A stretch of 20,659 nt of DNA from Protostelium mycophagum (lineage: Eukaryota > Evosea > Variosea > Protosteliida > Protosteliaceae): contig MZNV01002390.1 in the NCBI GenBank assembly GCA_002081555.1, positions 1 through 20,659 of the forward strand. The letters run 5' to 3'. The translations under genes and the position numbers were made by a program. Shown here piece by piece: positions 1-12,509 of the stretch. Position 1 is the first letter of the stretch, and each line of letters opens with the position of its first letter. The notes under the pieces are model-generated. The model had not been told where the DNA came from. It saw only the letters and a program-made list of their open reading frames with translations, and did not search any database.

Positions 1-353
1 ATTAGGCTGTATTTTTGGTGCCTCAGGCTCCCTCGCAGTGCTTCCCATAGTTCTGCGGTGGTAGAATTTTTACTGAATTTTCTGTTTATTTGCCCATAAT
101 TGAGAGTTCAACAAACAAAAGGAAAACAATCTCTTCTGATGAGATTTGATCAAAGATCTTTTCGGTTCTAATAATTCAAAAACGGCCGCAGAGTTTCAGA
201 GACATGAGCGGAAGATCACATCCTAGACGGCTGCAATGGCATTCTGCTCTCATAGATTTATGCGTTTGTGAGCGGTTTAAATAATGTTGGGCCAATTCTA
301 TGGAGGTGAACATGCTTTCTCGCCTCAACGCAAACATCTACAACCCGATAATT
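1..353. other. Left-edge region without a secure gene
   Basis: I see no recognisable gene here. On the minus strand a CAG acceptor-like site precedes an ATG at 48-46 followed by 16 open codons running off the window (MGSTAREPEAPK...), which could be the first exon of a gene continuing to the left. A second minus-strand ORF of about 53 codons starts at 337 (MFALRRESMFTS...) and shows no known motif. The octamer ATCTACAA (336-343), which recurs in introns of this window, lies 10 bp beyond the stop of the kinase-SH2 gene. Neither ORF is called as a gene. Confidence 0.3.
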
Positions 354-358
354 TTATT
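353..358 (-). terminator. Poly(A) signal AATAAA overlapping the kinase-SH2 stop codon
   Basis: On the minus strand the last codon and stop read GAATAA followed by AATT, so an AATAAA hexamer overlaps the TAA stop. The same overlap occurs at the right-edge gene. It is inferred to be the cleavage/polyadenylation signal of the upstream kinase gene; no cleavage site can be seen. Confidence 0.4.
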
Positions 359-3300
359 CCCAATCGTCTGAGACGATATATCCCATCGTGGCATCCTCTT
401 CAAAGAGCAGCCTGAACTTTGAAGATATCGGTGTTCTTAGTTTCAAGCTGGCTTTCTGCCCCGCAATCAGTTTCGGCAGACTTTTGTACATCGTGTGATG
501 CCCTTCTCTTGAAAAAGGTCCTCCGGCTTGATGCGCTATCCTGAAATGTTTGATCGACCCTTTCTGAGAAATTTCAGTGATATTCGACGGTCTACAACGT
601 TGTAGATCACCTCGCCCACCACGGAGATCGCGTAGCAACCCGGAGTTGAAGAGAATCGGACGAGGTAATTCCCTGGCATTCTGCTCCTGCCTAGCTCTTT
701 CTCTGCTCCTTTGGTGTCCATCTCCCCCACAAAACCGCTGAAATTTCAGTGAGATTTCGATTAGATTCAGATGAAATCTCACTCCATCTGGAGGACTTTT
801 CTTATCCTTCGCAGCATCTTTTTGTCCATGGGTCCAAATGATTCCAATGTCTTCGCGAAATTTTGCAATGTGATCATGATCACGCCATTGACGTCGAAAC
901 CGCCATTCATCAACTCAACCAAACATCTAACCCGTCAGTTCTATTTATAGATCAGAGGTACTCACTTGACATCTACAGCGTCTGGCTCGTCCACTTCTAT
1001 GGCTTTGAAAAATGCAAGGAAAAACTCCGTCTCCGTAACTCTCCTCTGAAAAAATTTATTTTTAATTAATAAATACTGAAACGCGAAATTCCCCGGGAAT
1101 TTCACCTTTGACAGGAAGTGGTCCCTCCACAGTGACCAACCGAGTTGATTTCTCTCTATACTTATGCATTCGTCTACAACACACAGATCTAACTCTTGAT
1201 CTGATAAGATCTGTGCGAAACTTGGTCTTTGGCTGGGATCTTGCGCCCAGCATCTCTCGATCAAAGACCTCGTGGGTGTCAGTCACACTAGTATGAAGCG
1301 TCTCAAAATAATAAGACGGCACGAAAATTTGGGACGGAAAGAACCCATACAAAAGAATACAACAATAAAAGGCTTGCAGATATTCACAAAAATCAAGATA
1401 TACCTCAGGCGTGGGATGACTGTGTCTGGTGGAAATTGTGGCCTCTCTCCCCTCTTAACTGCTTCGTGTATTCCTGGAAATTCCAATGAATCTTCCATCT
1501 ACAACGGTGTAAAATGACGTACCTTTTGCATCGTAGTCTTCCTGACACCACGCCCAATCGAAGCAAGCCAATTCCCTGAATGTTTCAGAATTTCCACGAA
1601 AAATCACTCTTTTTTCGGCGAATTCTACACGAAATTTCTCACTCACCACACCAATATGCCAAAAGAGTATACGTCAGATTTTTCGTTGAAATGTCCAAGA
1701 ATCATTTCTGGAGCCATATAGGGGGCGGTACCCGCCCGACCTGTCATATCTATGGCAGTTTTGACACGTGACAATCCAAAGTCTAAAGGTGTCAGAAAAT
1801 ACGAATGGATGTCATCCTGTTTATAATTCGATTTTAGAGAAATTTTAATCGTGCAAAATTTAAATTTTATAATAAAAAAAACTTGACTTGGCCAAATAAA
1901 ATGATTAGAAATAAAATTTTGCAATCTTTGATTGGTCATCGCTCATCACGCACAAACTGACCACATCATTACAAAAGTAATTTTTTCCCGCCAAAAAATG
2001 AAGAATAAACGTCCTTGTACCTGCCACTTTGACAGTCCCGTCTGCAGCAATCAAAAGGTTGTCCAACTTTAAGTCCAAATGTAGAATTGGAGGCGTGGAG
2101 CAATGGAGCCAATTCATCCCTTTTGCTGTGTCCAAAGCGATACGCATTCTTGTCTCAAATGATACTGTGAGTTTTCAACGAAATTTCGTGCACGATATTT
2201 CACGAAGTTTTAAGAAAAATTATGGAGATTTGGTGGAAATTTCACATTCAAGGTAAAAAAATTAATTTCATTACGTGGTGGTACTTGTGGATTCTCATTA
2301 TGTTGTGTCATCAAGGCTGACACGCTCCCATTTGGCATATATTCCATCACTGTGACGTTATCATTCGATTTTTCCTCGAAATTTCATCGAGGATCTGTGG
2401 AAATCTCCTCGAAATTTCACGATGTGGATGACATCTTACCTATAAGTCTGTTTCCGGGCTCTGACACAGCCCCCATGAATAAAACCACATTTGGGTTGCG
2501 TAGTTTTCTGCAAAAGGTCAAATGATTCACATTCTAAAGAGATGAAAAGACGTACACCATGGTCTCCACCTCTCTATTAAATTCGTCTTCTTTGTCTGCA
2601 CGAACCGATAGCTTCTTTATGACGACCTGATATGCGGTAAATACATCGATGATGATGTTAATTGACATCAAACAAAGGAGAAGGTGCTCAATCCATCAAA
2701 AATGGAGGTAAATGATTCCTTTTCTGTTGATGACGAGGGATTGTTCCATATGTTTGTTCATCATCAAGGTGAAACTTGAATAATATCTTTGTGGCGGATT
2801 TCCAATATTTCGTTGTCTTTGCGCGATCCATTCCAAGAAAAAATGTAAAACAGTTCTCACCTGAATGCCTCTACATGTGCCCAGATAGACGGCTCCAAAT
2901 GACCCACTTCCTGATGCGTATCACGCTTCCATTCATCTCGAAATCAGAAAAAATGTCAAACCTATGGGAGATGGATCATAATGAACCTCATCCGCGCTTA
3001 GAGGTGCGGCCTCAGGAGCGCTCATAGAGGGAACTCTCCTTATGAGCGTTGGTCTCCTGATTAGATCCGGTGTGTGCGTGGTGATCACAGGCGAAGGTGG
3101 ATAATCCACAATCTTTCTGAAAGATCCCTCAGAACCGCTCTTCGCATAGTGATGAAGATTGTCTTTAGACATCAATCGCCAGGAATGAGGAAAGGAAAGA
3201 GGATATTTGTGTTGTAGACCTGTCAGTCCGACGCGAAAAACACCGTGATCTTGCTCCACACAAAAATGGAAATATTGCAGTGTATCCATCTACAACTCAC

Positions 3301-3370
3301 CACACAGTATACTGTTTACCCTCCTGACCAGTTTGAAAATTCGTTGAAATATTTTGTTGCTTTTTTGCAT
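354..3370 (-). CDS. SH2 domain-containing protein kinase (Shk-like, tyrosine-kinase-like group)
   Basis: Likely a cytosolic signalling kinase of the amoebozoan Shk family: kinase domain first, SH2 domain last. Exons (high to low): 3370-3301, 3219-2962, 2910-2861, 2626-2556, 2507-2440, 2349-2275, 2164-2021, 1782-1647, 1575-1523, 1473-1404, 1268-1106, 1045-966, 926-783, 737-611, 563-354; 572 aa, open throughout. Visible motifs: glycine loop GSGSFGAVY (about 110-118), VVIKK with the ATP-site lysine (about 130), HLDLKLDN (226-233), DFG (246-248), APE (269-271), CW...RPSF; then an SH2 domain (about 463-555) with PGNYLVRFSS carrying the phosphotyrosine-binding Arg (488). HLDLK replaces HRDLK, as in related TKL kinases. 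The segment after VYSFGILVWEL lacks the usual EPF/TPF motif. The start is uncertain: ATG 3370 joins through an 81-nt intron, while ATG 3289 gives an unspliced in-frame alternative. Specificity (Tyr or Ser/Thr) cannot be read. Confidence 0.88.
591..606. repeat. Perfect 16-bp palindrome in a kinase-SH2 intron (copy 1)
   Basis: TCTACAACGTTGTAGA is a perfect inverted repeat inside the 47-nt intron 564-610, starting four bases after the donor GTGA. The identical 16-mer lies in a hexokinase intron at 11365-11380. A degenerate version occurs in the intron 1474-1522. Function unknown. Confidence 0.9.
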
Positions 3371-3381
3371 TTTGAGAAAAC

Positions 3382-3388
3382 TTTTATA
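3382..3388 (-). promoter_or_regulatory. TATA-like box upstream of the kinase-SH2 gene
   Basis: TATAAAA on the minus strand, 12 bp upstream of the ATG at 3370. At usual spacing transcription would begin near 3350-3360, which is inside the proposed first exon and favours the ATG at 3289. The element sits in the 136-bp gap to the neighbouring NEK gene. Known consensus only; no direct proof of use. Confidence 0.35.
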
Positions 3389-3468
3389 AATTTTGGAAAA
3401 AAGGTGACACATAAAATAAATTAAATGAAATTAAATGAAATTCCCACACAATCAAATGATGTACAGAC

Positions 3469-3474
3469 TTTATT
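3469..3474 (-). terminator. Poly(A) signal of the NEK-like kinase gene
   Basis: AATAAA on the minus strand, 32 nt after the TAG stop at 3507. It is followed by an A/T-rich stretch with a direct repeat of TTAAATGAAA (3421-3440). It is probably the 3' end signal of the NEK gene and lies about 100 bp upstream of the next minus-strand gene. Confidence 0.55.
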
Positions 3475-3506
3475 GCTTGGTTTTTAGAGGTACCAAAACG
3501 GATTAT

Positions 3507-6500
3507 CTACCGGGTCTCTGAAGTCATCAACTCTTCGCAGTAGATTAATTGTTGTATCAGTGAGACAAAGTGAACTCGCTGTCCGAGTATGTCCTTGATC
3601 TGTCCGTCCAATGCGTCATCATCATCATTCTCTGTGTCCGATAAAAGTTTATACACCTGACGTGTCAGTTCTTTGTGTGAATAATAGAACCCACCTTCAT
3701 GAAGTCATCGAAGCCCATCTCCTTCTCTATGTAAAGCCGGAGGGACTCCACGCGGTAGTGGAGAGAATCTTCATCTGAAACACCAGGTAGTTGTACAGCG
3801 AGGCCTGCATGTTTGTTATTCACCAAAGTTCTTCTCACTCTGCATCTACGAAACATATTGTTCTCTAAAGAGTTGTTTACCTCCTAATGTGAAACGATGC
3901 GAGGAAGTTATTTTGGGTGAATTTGGCGCCGAAATTGAATTTGTTGTCTTGACATCATCGTCATCGCCCAAAACCTGCATCGACCTGAAGATGTCATTTT
4001 GGAGATGCCTTGATGAAGGACCACAATAGATCACCACTCACCTTTGTTCTGGGATTAAGGCCCCACGCTCACCAGGCACAGATGACCTCACTCTTCTTTC
4101 TACTCCCCCGGTGCTATTTGAAAGCTGATCATCATCTTCTTCATCTGATTGCATTCATATGAATACGGACAATGGACCTCTTTAACCTACCTTCTGAGCT
4201 GGCAACATTCTGAAGTGCTGCCATCTGCTGTCTCATGTTATCCACCATTTGTCCGTAGTCTTGCTCGTCTTGTTCAATCTGTTCGGCCCTGTCGGTGTCA
4301 GCGTGTCAACGCACAGAATATTCCGACTCACGAGAGATCTTCTGGATCAGAATCGAGTTCTTTCTCTTCAGAAGGCTCTGGCTCATCCTCTAACCGATAC
4401 GTAACTTCTACAGGCTGTTTGGACGCTGGTTTTAGTCCTTCTCTGTTGTGTACAACAAAAGACTGGTCTATTTAGAGCGTAAATCAATTGAAAACCTACA
4501 TCGGGGTCCTCTGCCTGGGGGAGTTGAGAGCCACCCACCCCTTGGAAGTGGTCATTCTTCTTTTTAATCATCTGTTGTGCCTTCCAGGCCTTCATTTGAT
4601 TTCTCCTCTCGTCTGCCTTCTCTTTAGCGACCCTCTTTGCCTCCTCTTGTCGCTGTTTGTCGACAACCTCCTTCTTTTGTTGTTCTTCCCGCTTTTGCTC
4701 GATTGCAGCATCACGAGCTTCCGAATCGTCCTGATTATTGGGTTAAGAAGTTATATTTGTGTCTATTTATGGAGATACATACATGCTCCTCTTGAACTGA
4801 ATTGCGGGGTAGTAACTTGGCTATGGGTGCCTCCATATGTTCTCGATTCACCTGCTCTCGTCACTGACACATCACAGACTTGCCACAGCGGAACCGCTCA
4901 TATGTCCAAGTCCCTCACCTTGATCTGTTTTATGGCACTATTATGCGCCTGTTTCTCCTTCAACTTGGCAGCCGCTTTCTCTTCCCGCTCCTTGTTAAAA
5001 TCTGCAAGCTTCGCCTTACGCTGCGCTTCGGCCTCCTCCTCCTCTCTCTTGCGCTTCTCTTTCTCTGCCTTGATCTTGCTCAACCGGTCAGCCGCCTCTT
5101 TGTGTCTCTCCTCTTGTTGTCTCTCCAGCTCCTCCTTCTTTCGCTGCTTGTCTTGGCGCATCTTTTCCGCCTTTGCGTATTCTGGGCTCTGTTCTGGTGG
5201 CGCGGGTGACGACTTTGGATTTTTACGTTCTCTTTCGACGGCTGCTACCTGTGGTTTGGCTTTTGAAGGGACGCTATCAAGGGATTTGCGTGGAGGTGCG
5301 CTTTCTACGGCGGATTTTCGAGGCTGTGCGCTGTCTACTGACTTTCTCGGTACACTAATAGATTCTATTAGTGAAAAGATGTAATGTGTTGACTCACGGT
5401 TTTGAAGGCTTGGGGGCTGGGGCAGGAGCAGCTTGTCCTCTTGGTGTTCTGGCAGGTTGAGGTGATGTGGATCTGTCAAACGTCAGATTGACACATGTCA
5501 ACGTTAATTACCGTGTGGGTGGTTGGGAGGGTTCCCGTGATACTGAAGCAGAGGGTCTGCCCATCTGTTGTTCTGCCGCAGCTTTATTTTTGGCTAAAGC
5601 GGCTTGTTTCTCTGCATGATACTCTCTGCAATATTTACTGTAGATTCGGTGAACCTAACTACTCACCTTCTGGCCTTTTCCAAGGCCGCTTCTCTGCTTT
5701 CTGCGGCGTCAGATTTCTTATTGTGGTATTCCTCTTGTGGTTCTTGTGCCTGACTCTTCTTCACGTCGATTCCGTACTGCTCTTGGTAGACTTTCTCCCT
5801 ATTTGCTCTGGCCTCAGCTTGCATAGCTTCAAAGGCCTTCTTCCTCTCTACCTGTTGCTGGGATATATTTATATCATTGTAGATGTCCGGCACAACTCTT
5901 TTTACTCACCTGAGCTTCATCCATTCTCCTGCCGATCTCCGCTTGTCTCTGTCTCTCTGCATATCTTCTTGGAGTGGGAGGCTCATCTTCCTCGTCCTGT
6001 GTTTTATTTGGTGGTTCTTGTCCGTAGCCCATCTGATTTCGAATATTCGCTCGATTTCTCTCTGCCGCGGCTCTCTGCTCCATATATGCAGCTCTTTGAT
6101 CTACAACCGGTCAGAATACAATTTCAATGAAAATCCTCACCTGCGGCTAATTTGTCTGCAGCAGCTCTTGCGTCAGCCTGCTTTTTGGCGAGAAGGGCCT
6201 GTTGTGAGCTCTGTTAACGTGTGAGATTGACATTCGGACATAAAAGACGTTCACCACGATTGACTGAGCTTGTCCTTGTACTGACATCTGGGGTCGTGGT
6301 GTGACAGAACCGTCTCCTTGCCAATTCTGGCCTGCCGCTCGATTTCTTGCCGCGGCCTTCTGCCTGTCTTGGAATTCTTTTTGTGCTGCCTCTCGGGCAG
6401 ATTTCTCAGCTTGGATTCTTCTCTCCTAAAATATCTCAATATCATTTCTATTGCGTTCGTATTATATTACATGTACAAGTGTATTCTTGAATTAAAATAT

Positions 6501-7891
6501 TGATGTTCCAATCTTACTTTCTCCCTTTCCTTTGCCGATACTTCTCGTTCCCTCAACTCCTTCTCTTTCTGTGCCTTCTCTTCCTTGTCACGTTGTGCTC
6601 TCTCTTCTCTCTCACGTTGCATCCTCTCTACTCTGGCTCTGTCTTCTTCCTCTTTGGCACGTGGGTCCTGTCAATCAGCCAAATGAAACAGTCATACAAC
6701 TCACTTCTCTATGAGACAACGGTGCCTGTGCGGATGTCGGCTTTGCTTCTGAGTTCTACAACCAGTTAATCCGGATTTTGATGGTATTATTTACCGCGGT
6801 GCTCGGCTTCGACATGAGTGGCATGTTCATTGGGCGCTGTACACCATTTCTATGAATCACAGTGTGACTGAACTCGTCGTCCATCTGCGACTCCGTGAGG
6901 AAATTCTCTATTCTCTTCTGTATGAAAGGCTTTCTTAAAATCTGATTGACAGAAGGCCTAGCTCGAGGGTTCTTCTGTAACATCTCACTGATGAGTGTCC
7001 TCAGATCATTACTATAATAGGTGGGGATCGGTGGATATACACTCCTCAAAATCTTCATGACGAGCCCCTTGATGCTGTCCGCATCGAATGCGTGTCTCAA
7101 TGTGGCCATCTGGACGCGTTAAATATAATTGGAATTACCCACTGATACCTCATACAGGACACAGCCAAGAGACCACACATCACTTTTAAAATTATATGGC
7201 TTGTTTTCGCAGATTTCTAAATATAATAAATATTCTGATGTGTCCAATGACGATCTCGAATATTGAAGGACATCATAGTGGGTTTCTCACCTGGTGATAA
7301 ATAGTATGGTGTTCCAATTGCCGTCTTAGCACATTCCATTGTGCCCTGAAGTACTTTGGCGATACCGAAATCACCCAGCTTCACCATCTTCTTAGACGTC
7401 ATAAAGATGTTCTGGCTCTTGAGATCACGGTGAAGGATCTTTCGATCGTGAACGTGCTTGGCCTGTCAATGATTGTAGATCAAACCACCAGCCTCACCTT
7501 CAGAGCTAAACATAGCTGCACAAACCAGTCAAGGATTTGTTCTTCTGTAAAATGTGCTCCTCTTTGATTCTTGATCATCTTGTACAAATCCCCTCCATCT
7601 GCATAATCCATCACAATGTAGAGGTTTCCACTCTCGACAAATGATTCTCTGTAGGAAATGATGTTTGGATGTTTGAGTGTGGAAAGAACTTTTGTTTCAT
7701 TTTTCGCTTCCCGCTGCTCTTTCGCTCCCATGTCTGAGATGTTGATCTCTTTAATGACAACGAGCTTCTTGTCGGCGTTATCCCTGACGCTAATTAGAGG
7801 AGTCTTTTAGAAAAAGCTACCTGGCCAATATAGCTTTTCCAAAGCTTCCCTTGCCGATGACGGACATATGGGTGTATCTGTCCATCGACAT
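3507..7891 (-). CDS. NIMA-related kinase (NEK1/5-like) with long coiled coil
   Basis: Ser/Thr kinase of the NEK family; relatives act at cilia, centrosomes and in cell-cycle control. Exons: 7891-7821, 7789-7498, 7462-7291, 7216-7149, 7109-6795, 6755-6705, 6667-6518, 6425-6255, 6210-6141, 6100-5910, 5857-5667, 5625-5512, 5472-5398, 5354-4919, 4851-4783, 4730-4500, 4462-4332, 4288-4191, 4144-4042, 3984-3881, 3804-3695, 3656-3507; 1120 aa, no internal stop. Kinase domain about 1-265: GKGSFG (13-18), VVIK (Lys37), HRDLK (132-136), DFG (152-154), GTPYYLSPE (171-179). Then a Glu/Lys/Arg/Ala-rich coiled coil with Pro-rich breaks, including three RKS repeats, to about residue 900, acidic Ser-rich stretches, and a conserved-looking end ([21 protein letters not shown]...QQLI). 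That end resembles C-termini of NEK1/5-type kinases (inference). Introns are very short (31-92 nt). The acceptor at 3805 is the least certain junction; 3783 also keeps frame. Confidence 0.9.
5353..5373. repeat. Inverted repeat enclosing a splice acceptor
   Basis: Two perfect 10-bp arms (minus strand CACTAATAGA and TCTATTAGTG) flank a single base at the 3' end of the 43-nt NEK intron 5355-5397. Each arm contains a possible TAG acceptor; only the second (exon from 5354) restores the frame. In RNA it could form a tight hairpin over the acceptor. Confidence 0.75.
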
Positions 7892-8074
7892 TTTGATTAT
7901 GTAAGAATAAAGACAGACTAGGTTGAGGGCGCTACAGGCTTGAACGTAGCTATCCGATCTGTTGGTTGTGTGAGCATGTGCCAACAGCTCTTGCAGAGGC
8001 TGCTGTCTGTTTCTGCTTCCGCAGCACTCGTTGTTTGAAAGATGAAACGGATTTAAGTTTTTCAGTTTTTTAAG
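7892..8074. promoter_or_regulatory. Divergent promoter between the NEK kinase and PEX2
   Basis: The start codons of the two divergently transcribed genes are only 183 bp apart, so both promoters and 5' UTRs must lie here. There is no clear TATA box. A pyrimidine-rich run (TTTAAGTTTTTCAGTTTTTTAA, 8051-8072) precedes the PEX2 ATG. Co-regulation of the pair is possible but is not shown. Confidence 0.5.
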
Positions 8075-9465
8075 ATGACATCACCAACATCATCGCTTCT
8101 TGAGGACAATTATAACAAATCCTTGGCCGTCATCAAAGCGAAAGAGGAGAGCGAAGTTCCTTTCAATAGTCGATCGACCGGAAATGTCCTCAAGGTCAAT
8201 CAATTGGATGCCGTTTTGTTAGATAAGGAGATATACGAATTACTCAACCAACAATATTTCAAAGCGTTTGCCTTCTTTAGGGTGGGTGAACTTTTACATC
8301 TTGGATCGTGTTTGTTTATGTTGACATAGCCCGATGTGATCGATACCTACAAACCTGAGCTGCTATTGCTTCTAGACGCCTTTATTTTTCGGCTATCTGT
8401 GTGGAATTCAGGGACGACATATGGCAACCTCTTACAAAATCTTAAATTCGGTGATCAGAGGTGATTAACCCTCTTTCTCTTCTCTTGATCACAACAAAAT
8501 TTTGATGGATGTCTGTCACGATTTGGGATCTGATCGATTCCTTCAGTATGAAGCCACTTAATTCTGTACAAAAAATATTCTTTGGACTGTTCACCGTTTT
8601 TGGACGTTGGGCTTGGACTCGAATCGACAAGTTCTCGGTCACAAGAGGTGATATAGACTACACATTACATCTCCGTCATTTGAAATCGTCGATCTTTACA
8701 TTTCATGATATCACAAGATATAAATTGGATAATTTATGTTCTAAAAATGGAAAAAATATGATCTACTCTTCCAACTATTTTTAACAATATCAAAATTATT
8801 CATCAGATACAATTCAAATAAAAACATATTAATCTATATTCTTTTTCCTCAATGTTACAGATCAATTCGGACATCTAAAATACGAAACATTGTACCGAAA
8901 CATGGACCGTCTTAACAAGACCTACAAAACTCTCTGGATCCTCAACTTTCTGGTCTTCCTCGTAGAAGGAAAATACATGAATTTGATCATGAGAGTATTA
9001 GGCATACGATTATTCTTCAACAGCAAAGATATGAGAAAACAAATCAACTTTGATTATATGAATAAGCAGTTGGTCTGGCACGGCTTTACGGTATGTTTTT
9101 ATTTATTTTGAAGAATTTCAAAAATCAAAGTTCGAAAAATTACACGCTCGGAAGTTGGTGTTCCCGCCAAAATTATTGTTCGAATTTTGAATCGATTGTA
9201 GGAATTTTTGATCTTCCTCACGCCGCTCATCAACATCACAAAGATCAAAAATTGGCTGTACAGAAACATGGGCTCACCAGCCGTCCACTCTGACGTCAGC
9301 CCACGAGGCTGTCCTGTGTGCAGAGCAGATCCTATAGACCTCCCTTACTTGACTTCATGTCATCACACAATGTGTTACTATTGCCTCCAACAGAACCTCA
9401 TGATCGACCCGCAGTTTCCTTGTCCGAGATGTGGCCAAGTCATCACCAAAATACACAGAGCTTGA
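8075..9465 (+). CDS. PEX2: Peroxin 2, RING-finger peroxisome biogenesis factor
   Basis: PEX2 is an integral peroxisomal membrane protein that forms the PEX2-PEX10-PEX12 ubiquitin ligase, which recycles the PEX5 import receptor. Exons: 8075-8281, 8330-8460, 8547-8647, 8861-9090, 9202-9465; 310 aa, close to the human length of about 305. The N-terminal half has the conserved pattern YKPELLLLLDAF...SVWNSGTTYGN and FGLFTVFGRWAW. Hydrophobic stretches such as LNFLVFLVEG and EFLIFLTPLI fit membrane segments. The C-terminal RING (about 260-300) shows CPVC, SCHHTMCYYC and CPRC, matching the Cys/His spacing of PEX2. Introns are 48-213 nt; the longest (8648-8860) is A/T-rich. The start is the first ATG after a pyrimidine-rich leader and begins the only open frame. 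It is the sole peroxisomal gene visible, so no cluster is implied. Confidence 0.93.
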
Positions 9466-9777
9466 CTTGAATGTGTCACTTTTGCTTGTATGATCATCAC
9501 ATGTTTGTGGTCCGCAAAGTCGCGAAAATTGTAAAGAAGATAAGGTGCTTGTTTGACATCAACTCTCTTCAAGTCTGCGCACTGGTGTATCACCGTGTTC
9601 TTGGGCGGCCTGGAGATTTCTAAACAATTCTTTGGCATCTCCGGTTGCAATTGTAGATGTCTAAAACCAATTTTCTGATCCGCGCATTCTTCGCGACACA
9701 CAAGCCCACACACCACCCTAAGGTATTCTATTCGATCGAATACGTTTCAAAGCGATCGATGCTCATAATGCTTAGAC
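9466..9777. promoter_or_regulatory. PEX2 3' end and hexokinase upstream region
   Basis: This 312-bp gap has no supportable gene. It should hold the PEX2 3' UTR and the hexokinase promoter, both plus strand. No AATAAA or TATA box is evident. The recurring motif TTGTAGAT lies at 9651-9658. A minus-strand open frame crossing part of this gap runs antisense over the PEX2 RING exon and is not credible. Confidence 0.45.
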
Positions 9778-12221
<2,444 letters not shown>

Positions 12222-12225
12222 ACCA

Positions 12226-12231
12226 AATAAA
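12226..12231 (+). terminator. Poly(A) signal of the hexokinase gene
   Basis: AATAAA five bases after the TAA stop (12219-12221), followed by an A-rich then T-rich stretch. Consensus match only. Confidence 0.55.
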
Positions 12232-12509
12232 GCACGAAAAAGAAAATACAATTAATTCTGTCCTTTTGCATATCTTGAGCTGTTGAATTTTCTCAAGTCT
12301 AGTCGCAGAACGTGCTTCTGATGGAGAAGAACTTGTCCAACTCCTTCTGTGCTTGTTGTTGGTGTTCGAGGTGCTGTTCACTCGAGAAATTTTGTCAAGT
12401 CCGAAAAAGACATCATCCGAGATGTCGTAAAATTATCCTTCGCTCGGATCTTCTGTATCGTCCTCTTTATCCTTTTTCGGTCGATCGCATCGCATCCAGG
12501 ACATTAACA
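12232..12509 (+). promoter_or_regulatory. RPL34 upstream region
   Basis: 278 bp between hexokinase and RPL34. An open frame continues upstream in phase with RPL34 from 12312, but its Cys/Ser/Arg-rich sequence has no resemblance to eL34, and known eL34 proteins start near the ATG chosen here. A CATCCAG acceptor-like site ten bases before that ATG leaves room for a 5' UTR intron. Pyrimidine-rich tracts (12430-12480) fit a ribosomal-protein-type promoter, which is inference. Confidence 0.4.

Noticed and set aside
4488-6130. Long Leu/Ser/Phe-rich open frames on the plus strand (298 and 211 codons)
   Set aside because: They are the reverse complement of the Glu/Lys/Arg-rich coiled coil of the NEK gene, whose spliced frame and family motifs are clear.
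9378-9716. Minus-strand 112-codon frame over the PEX2 RING exon
   Set aside because: It is antisense to the conserved cysteine-rich RING coding sequence and has no domain of its own.
12312-12509. In-frame extension upstream of RPL34
   Set aside because: Cys/Arg-rich sequence unlike any eL34 N-terminus. The chosen ATG aligns with the family, and an open 66 codons can occur by chance.
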